A DNA stretch of 64,000 bases from Anaerococcus lactolyticus ATCC 51172. GTDB lineage: Bacteria > Bacillota > Clostridia > Tissierellales > Peptoniphilaceae. Below the pieces are notes generated by a model. The model saw nothing but the letters and a program-made list of their open reading frames with translations. It was not told the DNA's origin and made no database searches. The DNA is taken from NCBI RefSeq assembly GCF_000156575.1, contig NZ_GG666049.1, positions 53,241 to 117,240 of the forward strand, written 5' to 3'. This document shows, piece by piece, positions 26,448 through 35,471 of this stretch. Every line of letters starts with the position of its first letter. Positions within the stretch are counted from its first letter, which is position 1. The position numbers and the translations under genes were made by a program.

Positions 26448-28403
26448 CTAAAAGTTTTCTCTCATTTTCTTTATTTGATCTCTTAATCTTGCTGCTCTTT
26501 CGAAGTCAAGTTCTTCTGCTGCCTTATACATTTCGCTTTCCATATTTATTAGGATGGTGGCGATGTCTTCTCTCTTGAATTCTTCGATTTCTTCTTCCTC
26601 GGCCTTCTTTGTTATTTGGATTATTTCGCCGATGTTTTTCTTTATTGTTGTTGGGGTTATTCCATGTTTTTTGTTGAAGTCTTCTTGGATTTTTCTCCTA
26701 CGTTCTGTTTCGTCAATGGCCCTTTGCATAGATCCTGTAATGGTGTCACCGTACATTATTACGTGGCCTTCGGAGTTTCTTGCGGCACGTCCGATTGTCT
26801 GAATCAAGCTTGTTTCGCTTCTTAAAAAGCCTTCCTTGTCTGCATCTAGGATTGTGATTAAACTTACTTCCGGTATATCAAGGCCCTCTCTTAGGAGGTT
26901 GATTCCAACTAATACATCAAATTTTCCCAGCCTTAAGTCCCTTATAATTTCAGACCTCTCTATGGTTTTGATGTCGGAGTGGAGGTAGCGTACCTTGATT
27001 GATTGTTCCATCAAGTAGTCGGTCAAATCTTCTGCCATTTTCTTGGTCAAGGTTGTGACTAGGACCCTTTCACCCTTTTCTATTGTCTTGTGGACTTCTT
27101 CTATGAGGTCGTCGATTTGGTTTGCTGTTGGCCTTACTTCCACAAGTGGGTCTAAAAGTCCTGTTGGTCTTATGATTTGCTCTACAAGCTCTCCATGAGT
27201 CTTTTTCATTTCGTATGGGCCAGGAGTTGCCGATACATAGACAGTTTGGTTGATTAATTTTTCAAATTCATCAAATTTTAAGGGTCTATTGTCAAGGGCT
27301 GAAGGAAGTCTAAAGCCAAAGTCTACCAAGTTTTGCTTTCTCGACCTATCGCCTTCGTACATGCCACCAACTTGGGGGATGGATACGTGGGATTCGTCAA
27401 CCATGAGGACAAAGTCTTTTGGAAAATAGTCGATAAGGGTGTATGGTCTCGAACCCCTTGGTCTTTGGGAAAGGTGGGCAGAATAGTTTTCGATTCCCGA
27501 ACAAAATCCTATTTCCTTGAGCATTTCAATATCATACTTGGTTCGCTGTTCGATTCTCTGGGCTTCTAGGAGTTTATTTTCGCTTTCAAATTCCTTGATT
27601 CTTTCTTCGAGCTCTTTTTCTATGGAAATTATTGCTTTTTCAGTCTTTTCGCTGGTTGTGGCGTAGTGGCTGGCAGGATATATGTAGGCGTGAGTGATTT
27701 TTGAAATCACCTTTCCAGTAAGGGGGTCAAATTCTGAAATTTGGTCAATTTCATCGCCAAAAAATTCAATTCTGATGGCTTTTTGGTCAAAACCTGCAGG
27801 GTAAATATCTAAAACATCTCCCCTCGCTCTAAAACTTCCCCTTTCAAATTCCACATCATTACGAACATACTGGACGTCGATTAGCTTTTTCATGACCTCT
27901 TCTGGGCTGATTTCTTGGCCAGGACGGAGGGATACAACTAGCTTTTTGTATTCAATCGGGTCACCCAAACCGTAGATGCAAGAAACACTGGCAACGATAA
28001 TTACATCCCTTCTTTCAAAAAGGGCCATGGTTGCAGAGTGGCGCATCTTGTCGATTTCGTCATTTATGGAAGAGTCCTTGGCTATGTAGGTGTCAGTCGC
28101 TGCCACATAGGCCTCTGGTTGGTAGTAATCGTAGTAGGAAACAAAGTATTCCACAGCATTGTCCGGAAAAAATTCCTTAAATTCAGTAAATAATTGGTAG
28201 GCTAAAGTCTTGTTGTGTGCAAGGACCAAAGTTGGCCTTTGCACATTTTGGATAATATTCGCCATGGTAAAGGTCTTGCCAGAACCAGTCACCCCCCTTA
28301 GGATTTGGTGTTTTTTGCCGGCAAGGATGCCCTCACTTAATTTTTTAATCGCCTCAGGCTGGTCGCCCTTTGGTGCGTAGTCTGATTTTAATTTAAATTC
28401 CAT
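26448..28403 (-). CDS. uvrB: excinuclease ABC subunit B
   Basis: A 651-residue UvrB helicase-like subunit that loads at damage with UvrA and positions UvrC. Walker [10 protein letters not shown] is near residue 42, followed by the β-hairpin [14 protein letters not shown] box, Y-V-S-A-T-P-G, and the C-terminal UVR motif ending A-A-R-L-R-D-Q-I. The ATG at 28403 sits four bases after GAGGGA; a TTG four codons earlier lies inside that RBS. uvrC is not in this window. Confidence 0.98.
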   Translation of the reverse strand: MEFKLKSDYAPKGDQPEAIKKLSEGILAGKKHQILRGVTGSGKTFTMANIIQNVQRPTLVLAHNKTLAYQLFTEFKEFFPDNAVEYFVSYYDYYQPEAYVAATDTYIAKDSSINDEIDKMRHSATMALFERRDVIIVASVSCIYGLGDPIEYKKLVVSLRPGQEISPEEVMKKLIDVQYVRNDVEFERGSFRARGDVLDIYPAGFDQKAIRIEFFGDEIDQISEFDPLTGKVISKITHAYIYPASHYATTSEKTEKAIISIEKELEERIKEFESENKLLEAQRIEQRTKYDIEMLKEIGFCSGIENYSAHLSQRPRGSRPYTLIDYFPKDFVLMVDESHVSIPQVGGMYEGDRSRKQNLVDFGFRLPSALDNRPLKFDEFEKLINQTVYVSATPGPYEMKKTHGELVEQIIRPTGLLDPLVEVRPTANQIDDLIEEVHKTIEKGERVLVTTLTKKMAEDLTDYLMEQSIKVRYLHSDIKTIERSEIIRDLRLGKFDVLVGINLLREGLDIPEVSLITILDADKEGFLRSETSLIQTIGRAARNSEGHVIMYGDTITGSMQRAIDETERRRKIQEDFNKKHGITPTTIKKNIGEIIQITKKAEEEEIEEFKREDIATILINMESEMYKAAEELDFERAARLRDQIKKMRENF

Positions 28404-28520
28404 CTTATCCCTCAATCTCTATCTAAAAGCTTTCGCATAATTTCCTTATTTATACCCTAGTATTATACTAGAAATTAGCCACTTTTCTATTAAATAAGCC
28501 GAGGAGAAGTCTCATTATAG

Positions 28521-28548
28521 TTTACTTTTACAGATTTTCCTATATAGT
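28521..28548 (+). promoter_or_regulatory. putative promoter for the TPP riboswitch-thiT unit
   Basis: TTTACT (28521-28526) and TATAGT (28543-28548) spaced by 16 bases, with the riboswitch aptamer starting about eight bases downstream. Confidence 0.5.
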
Positions 28549-28556
28549 AATAGTGT

Positions 28557-28630
28557 ACTAGGGGTGCTAACCAAAAGGTGGCTGAGATCATACCCTTAAC
28601 CTGAATCCAGGTAATGCTGGCGGAGGTAAG
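28557..28630 (+). ncRNA. TPP riboswitch (THI element)
   Basis: AGGGGTGC at the left, GGCTGAGATCATACCC in the middle and AACCTGAATCCAGGTAATGCTGGCGGAGG at the right (given here only as landmarks) match the conserved THI aptamer order. Downstream, CCTCCC can pair with the GGAGG ribosome binding site of thiT, so thiamine pyrophosphate probably blocks translation. Confidence 0.96.
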
Positions 28631-28671
28631 TTACAAGTCCTCCCAGCAGAGTGCAAAGGAGGAATTTTTTT

Positions 28672-29220
28672 ATGAATAATAGTAAATGGTCAACTAAAAT
28701 GATTGCCGAAGCTGGTGTAATGCTCGCTCTCGCCTTTATTCTAGGTCGTATAAAACTTTTTGAATTGCCTCAAGGTGGTTCTGTAACAGCAGGCCAGATG
28801 ATTCCACTAATCATCTTTGCCATTAGACATGGAGCAGGCCCAGGCATAATAGTAGGCGCTGTTTACGGTGTGCTTGACATGATGTTTGGCGGATCAATCT
28901 ACCACCCAGTCCAAGCCATCCTAGACTACCCTCTAGCCTACGCTTCCCTTGGTCTTGTAGGATTTTTCGCAAAGAATTTTGCATCAAACCACGAAATCGC
29001 ACCTGTTATTAAGGGAACTTTCTTAGGCGTCTTCGCCAGATTCGTCTGCCACGTCCTAACAGGGGTCATCTTCTTCGGGTCTTACGCCCCAGAAGGCCAA
29101 AATGTTTGGTTATATTCAATAATTTATAACGGTACTTTCCTAGGAGTAGAATTTATAATCACAATTATAATCATCTTCCTATTAAAGAATTTAATAACCA
29201 AAGACTTGGCAAGATTATAA
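28672..29220 (+). CDS. thiT: thiamine ECF transporter substrate-binding subunit ThiT
   Basis: A 182-residue membrane S component of the ThiT (YuaJ) family. The family segment A-L-A-F-I-L-G-R-I-K-L-F, and later R-H-G-A-G-P-G and the conserved R-F-V-C-H-V-L-T-G-V-I-F-F, include residues that shape the thiamine pocket. It docks onto the shared ECF module encoded elsewhere. ATG 28672 lies behind AAGGAGG. The TPP riboswitch directly upstream supports thiamine as substrate. Confidence 0.96.
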   Translation: MNNSKWSTKMIAEAGVMLALAFILGRIKLFELPQGGSVTAGQMIPLIIFAIRHGAGPGIIVGAVYGVLDMMFGGSIYHPVQAILDYPLAYASLGLVGFFAKNFASNHEIAPVIKGTFLGVFARFVCHVLTGVIFFGSYAPEGQNVWLYSIIYNGTFLGVEFIITIIIIFLLKNLITKDLARL

Positions 29221-29230
29221 TAAATATAGA

Positions 29231-29264
29231 AAAACAGGAGTTTTTATATAACTCCTGTTTTTTT
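29231..29264 (+). terminator. thiT terminator
   Basis: AAAACAGGAGT (29231-29241) pairs with ACTCCTGTTTT (29251-29261) followed by further T residues. R3 begins immediately after it. Confidence 0.9.
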
Positions 29265-29267
29265 AAT

Positions 29268-30087
29268 TAATCCGAGATTAACTGCATCTTATAGATTTTT
29301 TCAGTCATTTACATGACCACTCCGTTCAAAGGGGAGGCCCGAGGGGGCGGCAGATGCCCCCTCACCCGCCTCCCCTTAAACCCCTCTCGGCTACACCCCC
29401 GACTGCTCCTTAGCGGAGTGCGAAACCAGAAGTTTGCCTACGGCAAACCTCTTTATTAGGGGGAATAACCCTGTTTATTTAAACTGTTATCCCCACTGAT
29501 TTCTAATCGTCGGGTTGCTAAAAACTGATAACTCGCTATCGCTCAAACAATCAGTTTTCTTAACGCAACCCTTGATTAGAAATCATTTCCCGATAAAGGG
29601 GAGAATTAGTCTTGATGTTCCAGTATTGCTAAGCTCGTTTGGCTTCGCCAAACATTGCTGGTTGGGAGGTATTCTTATACGATGAGTATGAAAACAAAAG
29701 ACCAAGTATTTTAAAATCCCAAGACTCCGTTAAAAAAATTGCACTGACAGTTCTTTTAAAATCAAAATACCATATATACTGTGAACTATTTTTTTAATAA
29801 AAAGTACAAGTCAGACGAGATTGCAATTTTTAGGAGGCTTGGGATTTTAAAAAGTTAAACAAATATTTTTTCTAAACAAGGGCTCCTACATATCAACAAG
29901 TTTGCCGAAGGAAAACTCCTTGTCCCCCGAGAGGGGTCGCCCGGAGGGGGTAGCCGAAAGGGGTCTGGGGAGTCGCGTTGGGGAACGTGCGAAACGTTCC
30001 CCTGGGACTCCCCAGTTACAAAGATTCAACTGTAAATAGAATAAAAATCTAATTTACAAAATTACAAAGATTCAATAGTAAATAACA
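29268..30087 (+). repeat. R3: copy of the structured repeat family
   Basis: Lies between the convergent thiT and ABC permease genes. It starts with TTAATCCGAGATTAA (29268-29282) and has CAGTCAT-TTAC-ATGAC; two-tier stem (outer 29330-29338 with 29368-29376, inner 29343-29348 with 29356-29361); GTTTGCC-TAC-GGCAAAC; hairpin B 29498-29584; GTTTGGC-TTC-GCCAAAC (about 29639-29655); palindrome C 29708-29852; GTTTGCC-GAA-GG-AAAAC (one arm damaged); right two-tier stem (outer 29965-29974 with 30006-30015, inner 29980-29988 with 29994-30002). The right end carries a duplicated AAAGATTCAA(C/T)(T/A)GTAAATA block (about 30018-30040 and 30067-30085). Both the end stem and hairpin B have stem sequences different from R1 and R4 but still paired. 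Confidence 0.9.
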
Positions 30088-30140
30088 TAGAACATCATAA
30101 GATTAAAGTAAATACTAAAGCTTATTGAAAATAAGCCAAT

Positions 30141-31781
30141 CTAATCTCTTATTTTAAAAGTCTTAGACCCAAATCTCACTATCAAAATATTCACAACAAT
30201 AATAAAAGCTAAAATAAAGCTACCACTTGTCAGCAAAATCATCTTGTAATCCATATCTTTCACAATAAAGGCTCCGTAGATGCAAATATAGTAAACTACC
30301 ATATTTATGACTCCTGCGATTTTACTCACACTCATTCCCTCTTGGTTGTAGGGTTGGAGGAGGTAGTATTTGGCGAGGGCTAGGCTTGTGAAAAATGTGG
30401 TCATTAGCAAAATATAAGCTAGAACGACTAAATTATTTACCCAAAAAATCCCTCCCTTATAGGCCACGGCTGCCATATAAGTCGCAAAGACTGCTGTGGC
30501 AGGAATCAGGTTGATCGCAAGCATTGATCTAAATCTTAGTCTATACATGGCAAGGAGCATGGTTCCTTTCCTATAAAAACCGTAAGGCAAAAGGCCCTGG
30601 TCGCAGTTTAGGTACATAGCAGTTATGACCTTATCCTGCCTTGATAAAGTGTACATCAGAAAAGGCATGGCTCTGATTGTTAGCTCAAAAATATCTTCCG
30701 CTCCTAAAGTTTCCTTAAAAACTGTAAAGAAAAATACTCCAAGGGCAATGGCTGGCACAGCCAAGGATTTTATTATAACTGGCTTTGTTATAAGTCTTTT
30801 GTGTCTTATAAAAAACAAGGAATTTAGGAAGGCTAGGCCCTTTTTCTGGTAAAGTCCTTTTTTATTTTTAACTTCAATATCCTTATCCTTTAGCTCGTAG
30901 TTCTTAGCTTCGCTTAGGTCAAGCTCTTCTCCACCTACTTCGTATTCTTCAATCGAATCTTCGATTACTTGGTCAAAAGATTTGAAACTCTTAAGGCTAG
31001 TCACGCCATAGATGAAAAGGGCAAGTGAAAATATAAAAATTATGCCAGTTGCAATTCTTAAATCAAAACTACCTGTAATAACAAGTCCCATAGCAAGAAC
31101 AGGAATTAAAATAATAAAGGCAACCTGCAAAAGTCCATTGTCTAAGATTCCCTTTTTGTGTTTGAGTTTGTATTTCATCCAGAAAACCGAAGCCCCGATT
31201 TCTAGGAAATAGACAGCGAAACTCATCAAAATCGGATATATAAGGGGAATTTTATTTATCAAGCTAAAAAATATAGCAAAAATAAGAGTCCTTCCGATTA
31301 GCCTCATGGCTGGTTTGTAGTACAAAAACATCTTGGCAGAAGAGCTTGGGTCAATATGATATTGGTAGTAATATTTGCCAATTCCTGCCCCATTATCATA
31401 GATAAAGTTCCTAAAAATCCCAGTCGCAAAATAGAGAATTACGGGAATCATGAGGCCCATAAGATAAGATGTCAATTCAGCTTTGCTTGCCAAATCCGCC
31501 GCAAAAATCTCTCCACCAAAGATTTTATAAATCCAGCCATAGGTGATTGTTGTGTATAAATAAGCAATAAGAAAAGATAAGGCGCAGCCCAAAATTTGCT
31601 TTATAAGGACAAAAATTGGATAAAAGCTGTACATTATCTCCTTAAACTCAAAAAATCTGTACTTATCCCCTAGTTTTTTACCGATTAAGGGAAACTTTCT
31701 TATACCATAAACCATCATATTGAAAGATTCGGTAAGAGCGATTTTTTCGGCTAGGATATAGGTCCTAAAATCTTTATTCAT
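30141..31781 (-). CDS. ABC transporter permease-like polytopic membrane protein
   Basis: A 546-residue membrane protein with roughly ten or more hydrophobic segments arranged in two halves around a charged cytoplasmic loop (E-E-Y-E-V-G-G-E-E-L-D-L). The ATG at 31781 has GGGAGA eight bases upstream and overlaps the end of the ATP-binding gene by eight bases; a longer frame to 31814 has no RBS. With its ATPase partner it forms an ABC-2-like exporter of unknown substrate. Confidence 0.8.
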   Translation of the reverse strand: MNKDFRTYILAEKIALTESFNMMVYGIRKFPLIGKKLGDKYRFFEFKEIMYSFYPIFVLIKQILGCALSFLIAYLYTTITYGWIYKIFGGEIFAADLASKAELTSYLMGLMIPVILYFATGIFRNFIYDNGAGIGKYYYQYHIDPSSSAKMFLYYKPAMRLIGRTLIFAIFFSLINKIPLIYPILMSFAVYFLEIGASVFWMKYKLKHKKGILDNGLLQVAFIILIPVLAMGLVITGSFDLRIATGIIFIFSLALFIYGVTSLKSFKSFDQVIEDSIEEYEVGGEELDLSEAKNYELKDKDIEVKNKKGLYQKKGLAFLNSLFFIRHKRLITKPVIIKSLAVPAIALGVFFFTVFKETLGAEDIFELTIRAMPFLMYTLSRQDKVITAMYLNCDQGLLPYGFYRKGTMLLAMYRLRFRSMLAINLIPATAVFATYMAAVAYKGGIFWVNNLVVLAYILLMTTFFTSLALAKYYLLQPYNQEGMSVSKIAGVINMVVYYICIYGAFIVKDMDYKMILLTSGSFILAFIIVVNILIVRFGSKTFKIRD

Positions 31782-32499
31782 GGATTTCTCCCAAGTTTTC
31801 TTTATTGCCTGCAAGGATTGATATTAACTTGTCCTCAAAGTCTGGATCAGCCAGGTAAGAATCATCAAGACCGGAAAGTTTTTTCTCTGATAAAAGGACG
31901 ATCTTATCGCAAATATCCTTGGCAAGCTGGAGAATATGGGTTGAGAAAACCATGATGTGGTCCTTGTGGATTTCTCTGATGATTTTTTTCATCTGGAGAG
32001 ACACAACCACATCAAGGCTTGTAAGTGGCTCATCCATAAGGATTATCCTTGGTTTTAAAATCAAAAACATGATCATTTGGATTTTGTTTTTCATACCTGT
32101 CGAATAGGACTGGATTAGCCTGTGGCTGTCTTCCTCGTCAAAATCAACCAAGTCTAGGTAGTAATCGATATCCTTTAAATCCTTGATATTTTCCCTATTA
32201 GCATCTATAAAAAATCTGATAAACTCGTAGCCAGTGAGAAATTTTGGCAAATCTGGCTCTGCCACCATCATAAAAACATCATCAAAAGACACAGGAGTCT
32301 TTTCCCCATTTTCCTCTATGTAAATCTCACCGGCATCTTTCTTGATAGCTTCTGTAATAAGCCTAAAAAGCGTAGTCTTACCAGCCCCATTTCTGCCAAG
32401 AAGGGCATAAACAGTACCTTTTTCAAAGTCATACGAAGCATCCTTTAAAACTTCCTTGTCGTCAAAGGATTTGGATAAATTTTCTATAACTAATTTCAT
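31774..32499 (-). CDS. ABC transporter ATP-binding protein
   Basis: A 241-residue ABC ATPase. Walker A G-R-N-G-A-G-K-T-T near residue 35, signature Y-S-T-G-M-K-N-K-I in place of L-S-G-G-Q, Walker B I-I-L-M-D-E-P-L-T-S-L-D, H-loop F-S-T-H. The S-T-G-M-K signature is typical of ABC-2-type exporters. Pairs with the downstream permease gene. It is divergent from the GntR-type gene at 32640, which could control both promoters. Confidence 0.93.
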   Translation of the reverse strand: MKLVIENLSKSFDDKEVLKDASYDFEKGTVYALLGRNGAGKTTLFRLITEAIKKDAGEIYIEENGEKTPVSFDDVFMMVAEPDLPKFLTGYEFIRFFIDANRENIKDLKDIDYYLDLVDFDEEDSHRLIQSYSTGMKNKIQMIMFLILKPRIILMDEPLTSLDVVVSLQMKKIIREIHKDHIMVFSTHILQLAKDICDKIVLLSEKKLSGLDDSYLADPDFEDKLISILAGNKENLGEIHE

Positions 32500-32566
32500 A
32501 TTCTTCCTCGTTTTTGTTTATTTAATAAGTAATTATTTATATTTTACCACAAATTCAAAAATAAAT

Positions 32567-32617
32567 TTGACATTGTATTAAGGGTGTAGTACACTTGTAT
32601 TAAGATAATAGTACAGT
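32567..32617 (+). promoter_or_regulatory. promoter with tandem operator of the GntR-ABC operon
   Basis: TTGACA (32567-32572) and TACACT (32590-32595), 17-base spacing. Overlapping them is a 22-bp direct repeat: TTGTATTAAG at 32573-32582 and 32595-32604, each followed by (G/A)..TAGTACA. Two tandem half-operators over the promoter of a GntR/YtrA gene indicate autorepression. Confidence 0.75.
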
Positions 32618-32639
32618 GATACAAAGAAAGAAGGTTTGT

Positions 32640-32999
32640 ATGGATTTTGATAACAACCGACCTATCTATATCCAGCTTGTAGAGGATTTTAAGATCAAAA
32701 TTTCCACAGGCGACTGGCAGGCCGGAGATAAAATCGACTCAGTAAGAAATCTCGCCACAACCTACAAGGTAAACCCAAACACCATCCAAAGAGCCCTGGC
32801 AGAGCTTGAAAGAGAAGGTCTTTGCGAGAGCCAAAGGACAATCGGCAGGTTTGTAACAAAAGATGAAAAGAAAATAAAATCACTTTCAAACAAGGCCTTT
32901 ACCAGCTTTGCAGATGATTTTATAAGTGGAATGGAATCTTTAAACATCAAAAAAGATGTGGCCCTAAGTGATTTGAGAGATTATTGGGAGGAATTATGA
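32640..32999 (+). CDS. GntR-family transcription regulator (YtrA subfamily)
   Basis: A 119-residue regulator. The N-terminal winged helix has P-I-Y-I-Q-L, G-D-W-Q-A-G-D-K-I-D-S-V-R-N-L-A and N-P-N-T-I-Q-R-A-L-A-E-L-E-R-E-G-L, the GntR signature. Only a short tail follows, as in YtrA proteins that repress adjacent ABC exporters. ATG 32640 follows GAAGG; a GTG eight codons upstream lies in the operator. It overlaps the following ATPase gene by four bases (ATGA). Confidence 0.93.
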   Translation: MDFDNNRPIYIQLVEDFKIKISTGDWQAGDKIDSVRNLATTYKVNPNTIQRALAELEREGLCESQRTIGRFVTKDEKKIKSLSNKAFTSFADDFISGMESLNIKKDVALSDLRDYWEEL

Positions 33000-33679
33000 T
33001 AGAGATAAAAAATTTAAGCCTCAAATATGGAGGTAGAAAAGTCTTAGATGACTTTAATTTAAACTTAGATAAGGGCAAGATAATCGGTCTTGTAGGTGAA
33101 AATGGAACAGGTAAATCAAGTCTAATGAGAGTCATCGCAGGTCTTGAGAAAAATTATTCGGGAGAAGTTTTAATTGATGGCAATAAGCCAGGTGGAAAAA
33201 CCAACGCCCTTATTTCCTACCAACCGGACCACCTACCCTTTGATGATTTCATGACTGTAATTGATATAGGAAATATCTACGAAAGATTTTATGACGACTT
33301 TGACTCAGAAAGTTATTACAAGATGATTGATTCTTTTTCTATTAAAAGAAGCCTTAAAATCAAGGAATGCTCCAAGGGAATGAAAGATAAGGTCCAAATC
33401 GCAGCCACTCTTGCGAGAAAGTCTGAGATTTACCTTCTAGATGAGCCAATGACAGGCATTGACCCAAAGGCAAGGTTTGAAATGCTAAATACAATTATAG
33501 AAAATTTCAATCTAGAATCAACCCTTATCATCTCAACCCACCTTATATCTGAGATTGAAAAAATCCTAGACGAAGTAATCATAATTTCAGACGGCAAAGT
33601 CCTCGCCCACAAGGCAGTTGATGAGATAAGAGCAGAAAAAGGCCTAAGCCTTGAAGAATATTTTAGGGAGGTTCTCTAA
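32996..33679 (+). CDS. ABC transporter ATP-binding protein of the GntR operon
   Basis: A 227-residue ABC ATPase: Walker A G-E-N-G-T-G-K-S-S near residue 36, degenerate signature C-S-K-G-M-K-D-K-V, Walker B I-Y-L-L-D-E-P-M-T-G-I-D, H-loop I-S-T-H-L. It starts at ATG 32996 behind GGGAGG. Its stop overlaps the permease start (TAATG). YtrA-controlled ABC modules are often linked to cell-envelope stress or antimicrobial peptides; substrate unknown here. Confidence 0.93.
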   Translation: MIEIKNLSLKYGGRKVLDDFNLNLDKGKIIGLVGENGTGKSSLMRVIAGLEKNYSGEVLIDGNKPGGKTNALISYQPDHLPFDDFMTVIDIGNIYERFYDDFDSESYYKMIDSFSIKRSLKIKECSKGMKDKVQIAATLARKSEIYLLDEPMTGIDPKARFEMLNTIIENFNLESTLIISTHLISEIEKILDEVIIISDGKVLAHKAVDEIRAEKGLSLEEYFREVL

Positions 33680-34473
33680 TGGGAAAATTATTTAGACAAA
33701 TTTTTAAAGAAGATATAAAAAAGGTAATTGTCTGGATGCTATCACCCCTTCTGATAGCAATCTTAGGAAACTTTGTCTATAAGTTAACGGATTTTCGCCC
33801 AATATCCCTTATAATTGTCTTAAGCGGATCAGTTATGACCTTTGCCCCACTTATTTCCCTAGCCAGCATTAATGATAGTGACAACAATAGGTTTTATGGC
33901 AAAAAAGCAGCCTTTTACACAACCCTACCATTCACTGCAAGAGAGATAACAGGAGCTAGACTAATAAACTACCTAATAATGGGACTTGTAATAGGAGTTT
34001 TCAGCATCTTTAACTTTTTGCTTATAGGCCTAACTAGCGATGGTGGACTAAAGCCATTAGATATACTTAAGTATATAGGTGAAAGTATTAACTTAAATAT
34101 TTTTATCAGCTTGGTAAAATATATAATTATTATAGCCTTGTTTTATGCAATTTTCGCCCTAATAATTATGGCAGCAAATACACTTGGAGCATCAAGACCC
34201 TTTAACAAGATGGGTAGGTCAGCTAAGTTAGTCCTTTTCGTAGCCTTGATTTTATTCCAAGGATATGTATATGTGAAATTAATTAGTGGGCTTGAAAACA
34301 CAAGCTTAATCAAATTTAAAGAATATTCAACTAGTGCAGGCAAATTTAGTATAAATATGCTAGATTTAAACTGGTCATCCTTTGCGATTATAGTCCTAAT
34401 TTTGGCAATCTTTGCCCTAGCCTATTTCGCCCTAACAAATTATTTCCACAAGGAGAAGATCTCAGTAGAATAA
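33679..34473 (+). CDS. ABC-2-type permease of the GntR operon
   Basis: A 264-residue membrane protein with about six hydrophobic segments. The first cytoplasmic stretch and the F-Y-T-T-L-P-F-T-A-R-E-I loop are typical of ABC-2 permeases. It overlaps the ATPase gene by one base and is followed ten bases later by a membrane-anchored protein gene in the same operon. Confidence 0.85.
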   Translation: MGKLFRQIFKEDIKKVIVWMLSPLLIAILGNFVYKLTDFRPISLIIVLSGSVMTFAPLISLASINDSDNNRFYGKKAAFYTTLPFTAREITGARLINYLIMGLVIGVFSIFNFLLIGLTSDGGLKPLDILKYIGESINLNIFISLVKYIIIIALFYAIFALIIMAANTLGASRPFNKMGRSAKLVLFVALILFQGYVYVKLISGLENTSLIKFKEYSTSAGKFSINMLDLNWSSFAIIVLILAIFALAYFALTNYFHKEKISVE

Positions 34474-34483
34474 GGAGGAGTTC

Positions 34484-35107
34484 ATGTTTAAAAAATTAGT
34501 AATAGGCTTAGTTTTCTTGGTTGTTGCCTTCTTTGTCTTTATTAGATTTGCATTCTTGCCGACACCAGAATTTTTGAGAAATCAAGAGGTTGATGGGGTC
34601 AAAGTTGAAATCAGAATCTCAGACGACGAGAGAAAGCCAATCATAAGGACCTACACCAAAGAAGAATTTGACGCATTTGACCAAGCAAAAATCGAAAATA
34701 TCAACGACGACGTAGACGGCAGGGTAGAAGGTGACATCCCTTGTATCCACCTTCTAGAAGATAATAAAATTTACATCACTTTCTATAAAGACGGTGAAAA
34801 AATCGAACCTGACGACGCCCATATAAAAATAACCACCTACGCCAGCGACTACAGGGATCCAACAAAAACACGCCATATCGAAGGCAAACTTACTGACGAA
34901 GGAGACAAAACCTACACTTACGCCACAAAAAGATACTCTGTTCAATATGAAAAATACTTCTTTGAATACTTAAGAATGGAAATAACCTACACAATTAATG
35001 GCAAGGACTACGTCTCAATTTTCGGTACTTTCCAAGATAACGCCCCAGTCGACACAGACTTCTTCGAAAACGAAGACCTAAAAAAACCCCTAGACCCAGA
35101 AGAATGA
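34484..35107 (+). CDS. membrane-anchored extracytoplasmic protein of unknown function
   Basis: A 207-residue protein with one N-terminal membrane helix (residues 4-25) and a hydrophilic, Asp/Glu/Lys-rich outside domain of probable β-structure. It is the last gene of the GntR-ABC operon, ten bases past the permease, with an AAGGAGG RBS. It may be an accessory subunit of this exporter; no family recognised. Confidence 0.7.
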   Translation: MFKKLVIGLVFLVVAFFVFIRFAFLPTPEFLRNQEVDGVKVEIRISDDERKPIIRTYTKEEFDAFDQAKIENINDDVDGRVEGDIPCIHLLEDNKIYITFYKDGEKIEPDDAHIKITTYASDYRDPTKTRHIEGKLTDEGDKTYTYATKRYSVQYEKYFFEYLRMEITYTINGKDYVSIFGTFQDNAPVDTDFFENEDLKKPLDPEE

Positions 35108-35111
35108 TAAA

Positions 35112-35147
35112 ATTAAAACCAGCTCAAATTCGAGCTGGTTTTTAAAT
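35112..35147. terminator. bidirectional terminator
   Basis: AAAACCAGCTC pairs with GAGCTGGTTTTT around ATTC-rich loop, between the convergent genes ending at 35107 and 35142. Confidence 0.85.
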
Positions 35148-35471
35148 TCCTTGTAAATTTTTAACTTCGATATAAAAGCTCTGACCCTGGTAGGTCACGT
35201 AGGCAAAGCCATTTTCCTCTTCTTGACTGGCTTGAACTACCGAGCCTTTTTCCAAAGTGTCGAAGGCTGTTTTTTCGTCGGGGTCGGTGTAGATTTTGGC
35301 ATCTTTAATGACTTTGTAGGAAAGTCCGATTCCGATTTCATCCTTAAGCTTAATCCCAGTCCCAGGCCTTGTCGGAATGTCTTGTTTGGTGTATTTTTCT
35401 TCCTTGCCGCATCCAGCGAGGACTATTAATAGGCAAAAAACTATAAACTTATTTATGGTAAACCACCCCAC
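35142..35471 (-). CDS. small lipoprotein, SH3-like
   Basis: A 109-residue lipoprotein. The signal peptide ends in L-A-G-C; the mature part contains K-I-Y-T-D-P-D-E-K-T-A-F-D-T-L-E-K-G-S-V-V and a Y-V-T-Y-Q-G-Q-S-F-Y-I motif, resembling a single bacterial SH3 repeat. It overlaps the Wzz-like gene by 23 bases and follows it in the operon. Confidence 0.7.
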   Translation of the reverse strand: MGWFTINKFIVFCLLIVLAGCGKEEKYTKQDIPTRPGTGIKLKDEIGIGLSYKVIKDAKIYTDPDEKTAFDTLEKGSVVQASQEEENGFAYVTYQGQSFYIEVKNLQGI

